Shown piece by piece: positions 6,614-13,999 of a stretch of 15,388 nucleotides of DNA. The DNA comes from CAZECE01 sp964510525 (lineage in GTDB: Bacteria; Pseudomonadota; Gammaproteobacteria; Pseudomonadales; JANQJO01), in assembly GCA_964510525.1 (NCBI GenBank), contig CAZECE010000104.1, positions 1 through 15,388 on the forward strand, in the 5' to 3' direction. Position numbers and translations under genes: made by a program. Within the stretch, counting starts at the first letter, position 1; every line of letters begins with the position of its first letter. Under the pieces are notes generated by a model. It made no database searches and had not been told where the DNA came from. It worked only from the letters and a program-made list of their open reading frames with translations.

Positions 6614-7288
6614 TTATAAGCACTTACGATTGGTCTTCTTACCCTTGAATCGCCACCTTTTTTTGCGCTTCGCTTTACATTTGGCACCCGTTTGATTGGA
6701 GCCCTCAGCGTCCGACTTTGTGATGTAATATAATAGTTTAGGCCGTGCTAGGCGACCAGTATCTGCCCAATAGTTATAATTAGGCTTCACGCGCCTGCTG
6801 CTCTTTTTGTTTACTGTTGATAAGCTCGTTTTTCGGGCAGACCGTTTTGGGGCGGACAGGTATGCCTTTAAATCAGCCTCGTCACCATTGCCTACCCACT
6901 CTTCCAAGCCATCAATACATGCATCGAAGTCAGCCGGCTCCATAGGCACAAGATCAAATGTACCATCCACAAAAGTCGAAGTGTTCGCTTTTACAGCGCA
7001 CTCGTGCATTAATTCGTATAAATCAGACACAGATGAGTCGGTAGGAGATACTGTTGTGCAGCCGGCAACCAACAAATACCTTGCACCGTGTTTTGTTCTG
7101 TCGGTCTGTTCGTCGCTTACGACGCCGTATATTGTGCTGTTATCTGACTTTTCGCACTTGGTCCACTTATTTGCGTTACCGCTTGCAGTTGCACTGTTCG
7201 CGACTACCACCGTTGCCAAACTCAACAACAGCGTAGCGCATAAGCGTGTTGCCAAGGTCTCCCATAATTTCAGTTTCGAATTTCCCAC
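6614..7288 (-). CDS. Putative secreted cysteine-containing basic protein, unknown function
   Basis: I do not recognise this gene. From GTG 7288 it encodes 224 residues. I prefer this to the ATG at 7345 because AGAGG lies just upstream of the GTG and the signal peptide then starts in the usual place. Residues about 12-30 are hydrophobic, ending near ANSATASG, which fits Sec export. The mature part has exactly six cysteines (45, 77, 97, 124, 204, 223), an even number compatible with three disulfides. The middle (110-140) is acidic. The last 75 residues are strongly basic, with clusters such as KCKAKRKKRWRFKGKK, and could bind nucleic acid or envelope polyanions; that is a guess. It lies in the accessory block between the rhodanese gene and gpmI. 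A 194-codon open frame on the opposite strand (6807-7391) looks like a shadow. Confidence 0.6.
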   Translation of the reverse strand: MGNSKLKLWETLATRLCATLLLSLATVVVANSATASGNANKWTKCEKSDNSTIYGVVSDEQTDRTKHGARYLLVAGCTTVSPTDSSVSDLYELMHECAVKANTSTFVDGTFDLVPMEPADFDACIDGLEEWVGNGDEADLKAYLSAPKRSARKTSLSTVNKKSSRRVKPNYNYWADTGRLARPKLLYYITKSDAEGSNQTGAKCKAKRKKRWRFKGKKTNRKCL

Positions 7289-7423
7289 TGTCCTACCTCT
7301 GTTTTTAATATTCGTTATTGTTTTAAAGTCGACTCCTGTCCTCATTCAGCATCCTGCCTGCGTTCGAGCGCGAGGGATTATAAAGCAGTGAATATATGAT
7401 TGAAAACTAATTTAATCTAAACC

Positions 7424-7440
7424 TTAATATCGAATATTAA
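7424..7440. repeat. AT-rich inverted repeat upstream of the Cys-rich protein gene
   Basis: TTAATAT-CGA-ATATTAA has perfect 7-bp arms around 3 bases. It lies about 136 bases upstream of the GTG start at 7288 and 42 bases beyond the DUF805 stop, in a strongly AT-rich gap. It could be a weak operator or a hairpin ending the DUF805 transcript. There is no T-tract of note and the function is unproven. Confidence 0.4.
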
Positions 7441-7481
7441 TCGTTCAAATTGATTGGGTCGGTTATGTTTTCGGGAATATA

Positions 7482-7811
7482 TTAGTTTTGTGGGAATCCA
7501 TAGTCATTAGCAAACTCATCGCCTTTTAGAAATCCATTCTCTACAAATGCCCACAATCCCAAAACAGGAATAAAATTAATTAACACCCACCACCCAGATT
7601 TATTGCGGTCATGCCAGCGCTTAACTTGTATAACAATCATGGAGTACGCCAAGATTACATATAAAATCACAATTATGTTAAAAATCGACTCAATTACATT
7701 TCCTAAGATAATTGAGCATGCAAATAGAAAATACACGCCAATAGTGTATATACAATAAGTTGCTCTGTTTATTCTTCCATGTCTACTGAAGGCAATTTCC
7801 TTGAATGTCAT
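7482..7811 (-). CDS. Small DUF805-family inner membrane protein
   Basis: From ATG 7811 this encodes 109 residues. GGAG lies 6 bases upstream, which decides against the ATG 13 codons earlier. The DUF805 pattern is clear: FSRHGRINRATYC at the N-terminus (the typical F.GR..R..YW element), hydrophobic helices, then VKRWHDRNKSGWWVLINFIP and a polar end with KGDEFANDYGFPQ, matching the family's R.HD...SGWW...IP and N.YG features. Three or four membrane helices are likely. The role of DUF805 proteins is unknown. Base composition is unlike the neighbours: by hand count about 35% G+C over 7501-7800, against 60% in a 60-base sample of gpmI. This suggests acquisition from elsewhere. The genes on both sides are unrelated hypotheticals on the same strand. 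Confidence 0.85.
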   Translation of the reverse strand: MTFKEIAFSRHGRINRATYCIYTIGVYFLFACSIILGNVIESIFNIIVILYVILAYSMIVIQVKRWHDRNKSGWWVLINFIPVLGLWAFVENGFLKGDEFANDYGFPQN

Positions 7812-7960
7812 TAATATCTCCAAAAAATTATAACGAACCATTAAGTACACAGCCGAAGGCCGTATTTAAATCACCCTGAGTCAGCTTTCCATTCTGCTCA
7901 TTCACGGACATGCGATTTACAAAAAAAGCCATTAGGTCTCGACTGATCGTACTCTACCCA

Positions 7961-7977
7961 TGATAAGAAAATTATCA
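7961..7977. repeat. Small inverted repeat between the DUF805 and acidic-protein genes
   Basis: TGATAA-GAAAA-TTATCA is a 6-bp stem with a 5-base loop, 37-53 bases past the stop of the minus-strand gene ending at 8014. It could be a transcript-end hairpin but has no T-tract in that direction. The rest of the gap 7812-8013 shows only a weak 34-codon open frame (7828-7932, minus strand) without a convincing ribosome site. Confidence 0.3.
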
Positions 7978-8013
7978 GGATTAGGGCTTTCAAGTTTGGG
8001 AGGACGTGCCTCA

Positions 8014-8910
8014 CTAAAAATGAATGGACTTTAATAGTGCAGGATCTTCGAGGATTTTTGTAGCGATTTGATCTCGGGCGGTCTCTAATTGATTGGCGTA
8101 TTGGACTTTGTATTCCGGTATGTATTCCGCTTCAATCACCATGTCGATCACGTTTTTGAATGCCAAACCCGCTACTCGTTGATCATCACTCTCCATTAAT
8201 GAAGACAGTTGCTGCAGCCCAGCTGGGTGTGCTCCGATTTCATTTAGGGTCGATAACATGAAATAAGTCTCGTCGGTTTTGGCTTGTGCTTCGTTGGATT
8301 GAGCCTCATTTAATAACTGCCCAACCAATTCTTGGTACATCACCTCATCCACGGAATCTAAATAGGTTAGATGATCCAACGCCTCCAAGCGCACATGAAT
8401 ATTCTGCGACTGTTGATCCATGAACAACGCCTTGAGCTCTGTCGCTAATGTCTCTTCATCGTAATTATTCGCCTCCTCACCTAAAACACTGACCGCAAAT
8501 TGCTTGGCCTCATCGTCTATTTCGTCTTCATCATACGCAGCTGACCTCTCATTGCGACCTCGCCTCGGGTAATCATCTTCTCGATCATCCGTCAGGTTTT
8601 GTTGATCACTCTCAAGATCCTTCTCTTGAGAATAACCGTCTTGGGTATGGCCGTCTGCTGCCCCCCCCCCAACGTGAGAGGCCAAATCACACATTGGCTT
8701 GGTGGCGCGTGCGCCTTGTGATATGGCCAGCGCTTCACTCTCTGACCGGGCATCGCTTAAATCCGACTCTAATTGATCGATCTGGGATTCCAGCGCACCA
8801 ATGGTGCTGTGCATGGCGGAATTAACGCTGCTGAAACGCAAAATAAGGAAGACACATAGGAGCACCATCAAGCCTATTACAATGTTTTTAACAATCTCAA
8901 TCACACTCAT
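8014..8910 (-). CDS. Membrane-anchored acidic coiled-coil protein, unknown function
   Basis: A 298-residue protein I do not recognise. One membrane helix (about 8-26, KNIVIGLMVLLCVFLILRF) is followed by a short coiled coil (about 36-62, STIGALESQIDQLESDLSDARSE broken by heptads). Next come a flexible, very acidic, charged linker (about 75-135) and a C-terminal region of predicted helices (about 135-298). That region looks HEAT-like (VRLEALDHLTYLDSVDEV, GLQQLSSLMESDDQRVAGLAFKNV) and may bind a partner. It carries no enzyme motif. GGG codons for Gly81-83 form a 10-base G tract in the coding strand; one base lost or gained truncates the protein after the coiled coil. The start has only a weak GAGATGG upstream. 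It is divergent from gpmI with 240 bases between. Confidence 0.7.
   Translation of the reverse strand: MSVIEIVKNIVIGLMVLLCVFLILRFSSVNSAMHSTIGALESQIDQLESDLSDARSESEALAISQGARATKPMCDLASHVGGGAADGHTQDGYSQEKDLESDQQNLTDDREDDYPRRGRNERSAAYDEDEIDDEAKQFAVSVLGEEANNYDEETLATELKALFMDQQSQNIHVRLEALDHLTYLDSVDEVMYQELVGQLLNEAQSNEAQAKTDETYFMLSTLNEIGAHPAGLQQLSSLMESDDQRVAGLAFKNVIDMVIEAEYIPEYKVQYANQLETARDQIATKILEDPALLKSIHF
8661..8670. repeat. 10-bp homopolymer (C on plus, G on coding strand) inside a gene
   Basis: Ten C in a row on the plus strand, coding for three glycines of the acidic membrane protein. Reading it with 9 G gives a stop after about 25 codons, and with 11 G a stop after about 20, so either slip removes the whole C-terminal helical region. 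This is the layout of a phase-variable contingency tract, though it may also be neutral or a sequencing artefact. Confidence 0.9.
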
Positions 8911-9150
8911 GATGCCATCTCTGATAATTCAACGCCCACTGACTCTGCGACGTCATTTGCCAATACTCGTCTTTCAGTCTAGCAGACGTGACCCTGTCAT
9001 CGCCTAATCGGCACAGATTCCTCGAGAGGGCTGTGGGAAATTCGGCTTTTTTTGTTTAAAATAGCGCCTTTACAATGACAATGATCGTCACAAAGACTTA
9101 AGCCTATTATCACAATCGCTCAAACCCACTATAAGAAAATAGTTCTGCCC
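8911..9150. other. Divergent intergenic region between the acidic-protein gene and gpmI
   Basis: 240 bases that must contain promoters in both directions. TACAAT (9071-9076) and TAAAAT (9057-9062) are possible -10 boxes for gpmI, but neither has a good -35 at the right spacing. A T7 run at 9047-9053 is present without a strong hairpin. The gpmI ATG has only a weak AAGAAA upstream. Confidence 0.3.
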
Positions 9151-10758
9151 ATGACTCAAAGACGCCGTATTCCACACCTCTTGCTGATTTTAGATGGCTG
9201 GGGCCATCGTGAAGCCTCTGAACATAATGCCATCGCTCAGGCCAACACCCCGACCTGGGATCGATTGTGGGAAAGCCGTCCTCATACCCTAATCGATGCT
9301 TCCGGCACCGCCGTTGGTCTGCCAGGTGACCAAATGGGCAACTCTGAAGTGGGCCACATGAACCTAGGGACGGGGCGCGTCGTTTATCAAGACCTGACCC
9401 GCATCAATAACGCCATTGCGAACACCGATGACAGTCATTGGCTGCACAACCCGGCCCTTGCCGCCGCCATGAGCAGCGCCAAGGCATCCGGTAAACAATT
9501 GCACTTAATGGGGCTGCTCTCGCCTGGCGGCGTGCACAGCCATGAAGACCATTTGATAGCCTTACTCGAGAGCGCCAAAACCTTTGGGCTTCAGAATCAA
9601 GTTCAGGTCCATGCCTTTCTTGATGGTCGCGACACCCCCCCGAAAAGCGCCGCCGCCAGCTTGAACAAAATCAACGATTTTCTTGCTCAACACCAACTGG
9701 GCCGCATCGCCAGTTTGTGTGGACGTTTTTACGCCATGGATCGAGACGAACGCTGGGAGCGTGTGGCAAAAGCTTACCAACTGCTCACCGAAGGCCATGC
9801 CGAATTCGAAGCGGATACCGCCTTGATCGGGCTTGAACAGGCGTATCAACGCGATGAAACCGACGAATTTGTCGCACCCACTCGAATAGGGCCAGCCGAT
9901 CGCTACCACCCCCTCAGCGACGGCGACAGCGTGATCTTTTTTAACTTTCGCTCTGACCGCGCTAGAGAACTCACCAAAACTCTTATCATTGACGATTTCA
10001 CAGGATTCAAGAGAGCCGTACGACCACAATTAAGCCACTTTGTCTCCTTGACGCAATACGCCAAAGACTTGCCCACGGAGATCGCATTCCCGCCAGCGCA
10101 ATTTAGCAATACTCTCGGTGGCTATTTATCTGAGCAGGGAAAAACCCAACTGCGCATTGCGGAAACCGAAAAATACGCGCACGTTACCTTTTTCTTTAAC
10201 GGTGGAACAGAACAACCTTTTAAAGGAGAAAAGCGAATTTTGGTGGATTCGCCAAAAGACGTCGCGACCTATGATTTAAAACCCGAAATGAGCGCATTTG
10301 ACGTCACAGAACAATTAACAGCCGCCATTAACAGCGGCGAATACGATGCATTGATTTGCAACCTGGCCAATGGCGATATGGTGGGCCACACCGGCAACAT
10401 GCAAGCCGCCATTCAAGCGGCTGAGGTGATCGACCAATGCTTAGCCCAGCTGACCGCCGCCATCGAGCAGCAAAACGGCCACTGTCTGATCACGGCCGAT
10501 CATGGCAATCTTGAAATGATGCAAGCCCCTAACTCCGAGCAACCTCATACGGCACACACCTCTTATCCAGTACCGTTAATTTATGTTGGCAATGCTAACG
10601 TCCAATTCAACCAAATTAAGGCTGGAACAGAAACGCTGGGCTCCTTATGTGACATCAGCCCTACGTTGTTAAAGTTGATGGGGCTGGAACAACCCAAAGA
10701 CATGACGGGCCAAGCTCTGCTCACCTCAACTGATTCTCTGCTCACCTCAACTGACTAA
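9151..10758 (+). CDS. gpmI: 2,3-bisphosphoglycerate-independent phosphoglycerate mutase
   Basis: Cytosolic glycolytic/gluconeogenic enzyme that interconverts 3- and 2-phosphoglycerate through a phosphoserine intermediate, using two Mn ions. It has 535 residues, slightly longer than the usual 510-515. Metal and active-site motifs are in order: LDGWGHR with Asp15, MGNSEVGHMNLGTGRVVYQD with catalytic Ser65, the FLDGRDTPPKSA and RFYAMDRDERWERV segments of the transferase domain, NLANGDMVGHTG with Asp409 and His413, and TADHGNLEMM with Asp450 and His451. The C-terminus ends in a duplicated LLTSTD made by a 21-base tandem duplication, which accounts for seven of the extra residues. It is the first gene of gpmI-envC-ctpA, with envC starting 28 bases after its stop. 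Confidence 0.97.
   Translation: MTQRRRIPHLLLILDGWGHREASEHNAIAQANTPTWDRLWESRPHTLIDASGTAVGLPGDQMGNSEVGHMNLGTGRVVYQDLTRINNAIANTDDSHWLHNPALAAAMSSAKASGKQLHLMGLLSPGGVHSHEDHLIALLESAKTFGLQNQVQVHAFLDGRDTPPKSAAASLNKINDFLAQHQLGRIASLCGRFYAMDRDERWERVAKAYQLLTEGHAEFEADTALIGLEQAYQRDETDEFVAPTRIGPADRYHPLSDGDSVIFFNFRSDRARELTKTLIIDDFTGFKRAVRPQLSHFVSLTQYAKDLPTEIAFPPAQFSNTLGGYLSEQGKTQLRIAETEKYAHVTFFFNGGTEQPFKGEKRILVDSPKDVATYDLKPEMSAFDVTEQLTAAINSGEYDALICNLANGDMVGHTGNMQAAIQAAEVIDQCLAQLTAAIEQQNGHCLITADHGNLEMMQAPNSEQPHTAHTSYPVPLIYVGNANVQFNQIKAGTETLGSLCDISPTLLKLMGLEQPKDMTGQALLTSTDSLLTSTD
10715..10754 (+). repeat. In-frame tandem duplication at the gpmI 3' end
   Basis: CTCTGCTCACCTCAACTGA occurs at 10715-10733 and 10736-10754, an exact 19-base match with a period of 21. 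It adds seven codons (LLTSTDS-LLTSTD) just before the stop. The period is a multiple of three, so the frame is kept. Near-identity of the copies suggests a recent event. Confidence 0.9.
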
Positions 10759-10786
10759 ACAACGCGATCAAAAAGGGTTTAAAGCA

Positions 10787-11953
10787 ATGGACTGCTCTCG
10801 ATACCGGCTCCCCCGCCCATATTCATTCCTTCCGTTCATTTCATTACTTCTGATCATTGTGCTCAGCAGCCTGGTTAACCCGGCGGTTGCCTCTTTGACT
10901 AAAGATCTTGAGAAAAACCAGTCTCAGATCAAACGCTTGGAAAGCACCTTAAAAAACACGCAAGCCAACTACAGTCAGGCGGAGCAACAGCTGCAACGCG
11001 CTGAGCTGGCGCTGCAAGACGTCCACATCAAAGTCAATCACCTGAAAAGCCAGCACGACGCCTTATCCAAAAAAGCCGACACTTTAAACACCGAGGTCGA
11101 ACACTTAAATCAGCGCAAAGCACAACAACGAGATGCTCTGGCAACGGAACTCAAGTTACTTTATCAACTGCCCGAAGAAGACGTTGTAAAGCTGATTCTC
11201 AATCAACAAGATTTATCCGAACAAGTGCGTTTTAGTCATTATCATAAAGCCTTGCAACGCTCCCGCCTGGATACTCTCGCCCAATACCAAGCGACTCTGG
11301 ACGAAGTGGACCTTAAGCTGAAGCAACTCGCTCGCATTCAAGCGGACGTCGATGCCGCTCAATCGGACCTGGCGCAAACGCAAACCAGACTGAAAACCCT
11401 CCAACAAAAACGCCAGCAAGCCCTCTCGGCGCTCAAAAAAGAAAAGCGCCAACAAACGCAACAATTAAAGCACCTGAATAATGAGAGACAAACCTTATTG
11501 ACGCTGATTGCAGATTGGGAGGCTAAACAAGCCAGTTTATCCGCTTCCAAAACCCCCATTACGCAAGCAAAAGGCAAACTCGACTGGCCAACCTCTGGTC
11601 GAGTCAAATACGCCTTTGGCGGCAAACACCCCACAGGTGATCGTCACTGGAAAGGCATTTTCATCAAGGCCAAGCCAGGCACCCCAGTGCACGCGGTGCA
11701 TGGTGGTGAAGTGATTTTTGCCAATTGGCTGCGTGGTTATGGCTTGTTGTGCATTATTGAGCACGGCCAAGGAGTGCTGTCTTTGTATGGCCACAATGCC
11801 AGCTTGGCCGTCAAACTCGGCGACACCATTGCCGCCGGGCAACAGATCGCGACCATCGGCCAAAGTGGTGGTCAGGACCACGCCGGCCTGTATTTTGAAA
11901 TTCGCCAAAAAGGTCAACCGAAAGACCCGATTACCTGGCTGAGCAAACGCTGA
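10787..11953 (+). CDS. envC: Murein hydrolase activator EnvC
   Basis: Periplasmic protein that, with FtsEX, activates the amidases AmiA/AmiB to split septal peptidoglycan in division. It has 388 residues. A signal peptide (about 1-36, hydrophobic core LPFISLLLIIVLSSL, end NPAVA-SL) is followed by a long coiled coil (about 38-255, many Gln/Leu/Lys heptads) and a C-terminal LytM/M23 domain (about 272-386). The LytM domain is degenerate: HWKGIFIKAK replaces the metal-binding H.GID pattern and LYFEI replaces LHFEI, while LYGHN keeps one His. This is what is known of EnvC, which activates rather than cuts. An AAGGG sits 9 bases before ATG 10787. It lies between gpmI and ctpA, the conserved gammaproteobacterial order. 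No terminator was seen after it; ctpA follows after 146 bases. Confidence 0.95.
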   Translation: MDCSRYRLPRPYSFLPFISLLLIIVLSSLVNPAVASLTKDLEKNQSQIKRLESTLKNTQANYSQAEQQLQRAELALQDVHIKVNHLKSQHDALSKKADTLNTEVEHLNQRKAQQRDALATELKLLYQLPEEDVVKLILNQQDLSEQVRFSHYHKALQRSRLDTLAQYQATLDEVDLKLKQLARIQADVDAAQSDLAQTQTRLKTLQQKRQQALSALKKEKRQQTQQLKHLNNERQTLLTLIADWEAKQASLSASKTPITQAKGKLDWPTSGRVKYAFGGKHPTGDRHWKGIFIKAKPGTPVHAVHGGEVIFANWLRGYGLLCIIEHGQGVLSLYGHNASLAVKLGDTIAAGQQIATIGQSGGQDHAGLYFEIRQKGQPKDPITWLSKR

Positions 11954-12099
11954 ACCCGCTCGCTATCAATTATCAAAACCTATCTACTATCCAAACCGAT
12001 TAACCCTCGAAATGGATTTGGTGTTCAGCAAGCACTTCGTGGAGGATATGTTAAGCTTAGTCATTGACAGTCTTTGATTTTTTCTATGGAAGCCAAGAG

Positions 12100-13407
12100 A
12101 TGCTCAAGAAATACGCAGCCATAACGGCATTGGGGTGCCTGCTCATATCAAACCTGAACCATGCCACCCCTCAAGAACAACCCACACTCCCCCTCAACGA
12201 AATTCGCACCTTTGTTGATATTTTTGATCGCATTAAAAAAGCCTACGTTGAAGAAGTCGATGACAAAACCCTATTGGACAATGCCATCAAAGGCATGCTC
12301 TCCGAACTTGATCCGCATTCTGCCTACTTAGAACCCGATGCGTACAGCGATTTACAAATCAACACCTCGGGCGAGTTTGGTGGTCTGGGCATTGAAGTGG
12401 GCATGGAAGACGGCTTGGTCAAAGTCATCTCTCCTATCGACGACACACCCGCCAAAAAAGCAGGCATTCTAGCCGGTGATACCATCATCAAAATCGATGG
12501 CAAGATCGTCAAAGGATTGAGCTTAAACGAAGCCGTGGACTTGATGCGCGGCAAACCCGGTACAGACATCGAGCTCAACATCATTCGAGAGGGCGAAGCC
12601 TTACCCATCACAGTGGTCGTGACTCGCGATATTATTCAAGTGAAAAGCGTCAAAGCGAAACTGATTGAACCCGGATTTGGTTACTTGCGACTGACCCAAT
12701 TTCAACTCCATACAGCTGAAGACGTTACCAAGTACATCCAAAAGCTGAAAGAAGAGAATGAAACCCCGCTCGATGGCTTAGTGCTGGATCTCAGAAACAA
12801 TCCAGGCGGCGTACTTCAGGCTGCGGTGGAAATTGCCGACGCCTTTTTAGAAGAAGGCTTGCTGGTGTATACCCAAGGTCGATTGCCCAACTCGGAGCTG
12901 CGCTTTAACGCTCAACCGGGTGATGTGCTGGACGGATTGCCCATTGTCGTGCTGATCAACGGCGGTTCGGCTTCCGCGTCTGAAATCGTTGCCGGAGCGT
13001 TACAAGATCACAAACGCGCCGTGATTATGGGCACGCCCAGTTTTGGCAAAGGGTCTGTGCAGACCGTTTTACCTTTACACAACGAGCGCGCTTTGAAACT
13101 GACCACAGCTCGCTACTACACCCCGAGCGGCCGCTCCATTCAGGCTACTGGCATTACCCCTGATATTCACATTGATAACGCCAAACTGACACGCATCGAA
13201 AGCATTGCCGATCGCTACCACGAAGCGGATTTACGTGGTCACCTCAGCAATGGCGGCAAAGGCAAAGCCAAAAAGAAACCGGCCAGTTCAAATGCTAAAA
13301 ACGCCGGATCTGATCAAAACCAAGAACCCAACTTAGCCGAAAGCGACTACCAGTTGTTTCAAGCATTAAGTTTGTTGAAAGGACTTAAAGTGGTAAATAA
13401 AGGCTAA
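12100..13407 (+). CDS. ctpA: Carboxy-terminal processing peptidase CtpA (S41 family)
   Basis: Periplasmic serine protease with a Ser-Lys dyad that trims or degrades envelope proteins; in Pseudomonas CtpA acts on peptidoglycan hydrolases, which would fit the EnvC neighbour. I start it at ATG 12100 (435 residues), because GGAAG (12088-12092) is 7 bases upstream and a normal signal peptide, MLKKYAAITALGCLLISNLNHA, then begins the protein. The TTG at 12064 has no ribosome site. The order is an N-terminal helical part, a PDZ domain (about 88-170, GLGIEVGMEDGLVKVISPI...AGDTIIKIDG), then the S41 core with LRNNPGGVL, GSASASEIVAGALQD and PSFGKGSVQTV. Aligned to E. coli Tsp, catalytic residues are Ser292 and Lys317, with Asp303. 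A Lys/Ser/Asn-rich linker (about 385-412) precedes a short C-terminal helix. It converges on ogt with 7 bases between stops. Confidence 0.95.
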   Translation: MLKKYAAITALGCLLISNLNHATPQEQPTLPLNEIRTFVDIFDRIKKAYVEEVDDKTLLDNAIKGMLSELDPHSAYLEPDAYSDLQINTSGEFGGLGIEVGMEDGLVKVISPIDDTPAKKAGILAGDTIIKIDGKIVKGLSLNEAVDLMRGKPGTDIELNIIREGEALPITVVVTRDIIQVKSVKAKLIEPGFGYLRLTQFQLHTAEDVTKYIQKLKEENETPLDGLVLDLRNNPGGVLQAAVEIADAFLEEGLLVYTQGRLPNSELRFNAQPGDVLDGLPIVVLINGGSASASEIVAGALQDHKRAVIMGTPSFGKGSVQTVLPLHNERALKLTTARYYTPSGRSIQATGITPDIHIDNAKLTRIESIADRYHEADLRGHLSNGGKGKAKKKPASSNAKNAGSDQNQEPNLAESDYQLFQALSLLKGLKVVNKG

Positions 13408-13414
13408 CGAGCGT

Positions 13415-13942
13415 TCACAGCGTATCTCGGTGCAATGCCCGCCTCTCTAACGCTAACAACCAGCGTTTTCGCCACAGCCCACCCGCATAGCCCGTCAATT
13501 GCCCATTGGCACCCACCACACGATGGCAAGGCACCACAATCGACCAAGGGTTTAACCGGTTAGCGTTCGCCACGGCTCGAACCGCTTTCGGGTGCTGTAT
13601 CTGGTGAGCCTGCTGTTGGTAGCTGACCGTGTGAGCATACGGAATTGCATCCAATGCCCTCCAGCTGGCCTGTTGAAAAGCGGTGCCTATATCCGCGAAC
13701 GGTAATTCGAATGTTTGCCGCTGGCCTTGAAAATATGCCTCTAACTGCGCCACTAACTCACTCAGCACCGCCGGTCGCTGGTCGCGATCAACCCACTTAA
13801 TGCCACGCTCAATCGGTAGCCATTTTCGTAATGGGCTTTTTAAATACAGGGCATTCGCAGCATACAACAAGCCGAAGAGCCGCTCGGTATCGGCAACCCC
13901 CCACATCACACCCAATGGAGTCGGTATCTGTGTCGCAAACAT
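13415..13942 (-). CDS. ogt: Methylated-DNA--protein-cysteine methyltransferase (Ogt)
   Basis: Suicide DNA-repair protein that moves the alkyl group from O6-alkylguanine or O4-alkylthymine to its own cysteine. It has 175 residues, typical for Ogt. The N-terminal domain is diverged, starting MFATQIPTPLGVMWGVADTE. The C-terminal domain holds the helix-turn-helix (TAFQQASWRALDAIPYAHTVSY), the arginine-finger stretch KAVRAVANANRLNPW (Arg122), and the active site IVVPCHRVVG with acceptor Cys139, then LTGYAGGLWRKRWLL. Nothing suggests an Ada fusion. It is convergent to ctpA and divergent from the Fic gene. A TATATA (13949-13956 region) upstream may be its -10 box, and no clear ribosome site is seen. 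Because the intergenic region is shared, the inverted repeat there could affect both genes. Confidence 0.95.
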   Translation of the reverse strand: MFATQIPTPLGVMWGVADTERLFGLLYAANALYLKSPLRKWLPIERGIKWVDRDQRPAVLSELVAQLEAYFQGQRQTFELPFADIGTAFQQASWRALDAIPYAHTVSYQQQAHQIQHPKAVRAVANANRLNPWSIVVPCHRVVGANGQLTGYAGGLWRKRWLLALERRALHRDTL

Positions 13943-13971
13943 ATCAGCTATATATAAAATCAGTATTTAAT

Positions 13972-13999
13972 GTTTACATACGTTTTATTTTATGTAAAC
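13972..13999. promoter_or_regulatory. Candidate operator: 9-bp inverted repeat between ogt and fic
   Basis: GTTTACATA (13972-13980) and TATGTAAAC (13991-13999) are perfect inverted arms around a 10-base AT-rich spacer, giving half-sites 19 bases apart, close to two helical turns. A further partial match, AAACGTAT (14001-14008), is the complement of ATACGTTT at 13978-13985. TATAAA (14006-14011) just downstream is a possible -10 box of the Fic gene, so the repeat would cover the -35 region, a repressor-like position. The Fic protein itself ends in a winged-helix-like region. Confidence 0.6.

Noticed and set aside
6807..7391. 194-codon plus-strand open frame opposite the Cys-rich protein gene
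   Set aside because: It covers most of the opposite gene, lacks a good ribosome site and has no family-like pattern, while the minus strand has a signal peptide and a placed GTG start.
7440..7860. DUF805 gene as an integron cassette
   Set aside because: DUF805 genes do occur in integron arrays, but I found no attC-like pair of RYYYAAC and GTTRRRY core sites on either side and no integrase.
7828..7932. 34-codon minus-strand frame just before the DUF805 gene, which could be a small leader protein
   Set aside because: It has only a weak GAG upstream and no hydrophobic or otherwise recognisable pattern.
9041..9053. T-tract after GGC as an intrinsic terminator
   Set aside because: The upstream pairing is only about four bases with a wobble, and no plus-strand gene precedes it.
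12064..12099. Longer ctpA starting at TTG 12064
   Set aside because: No ribosome site at the right distance, and the extra 12 residues would precede a clear signal peptide that begins at ATG 12100.
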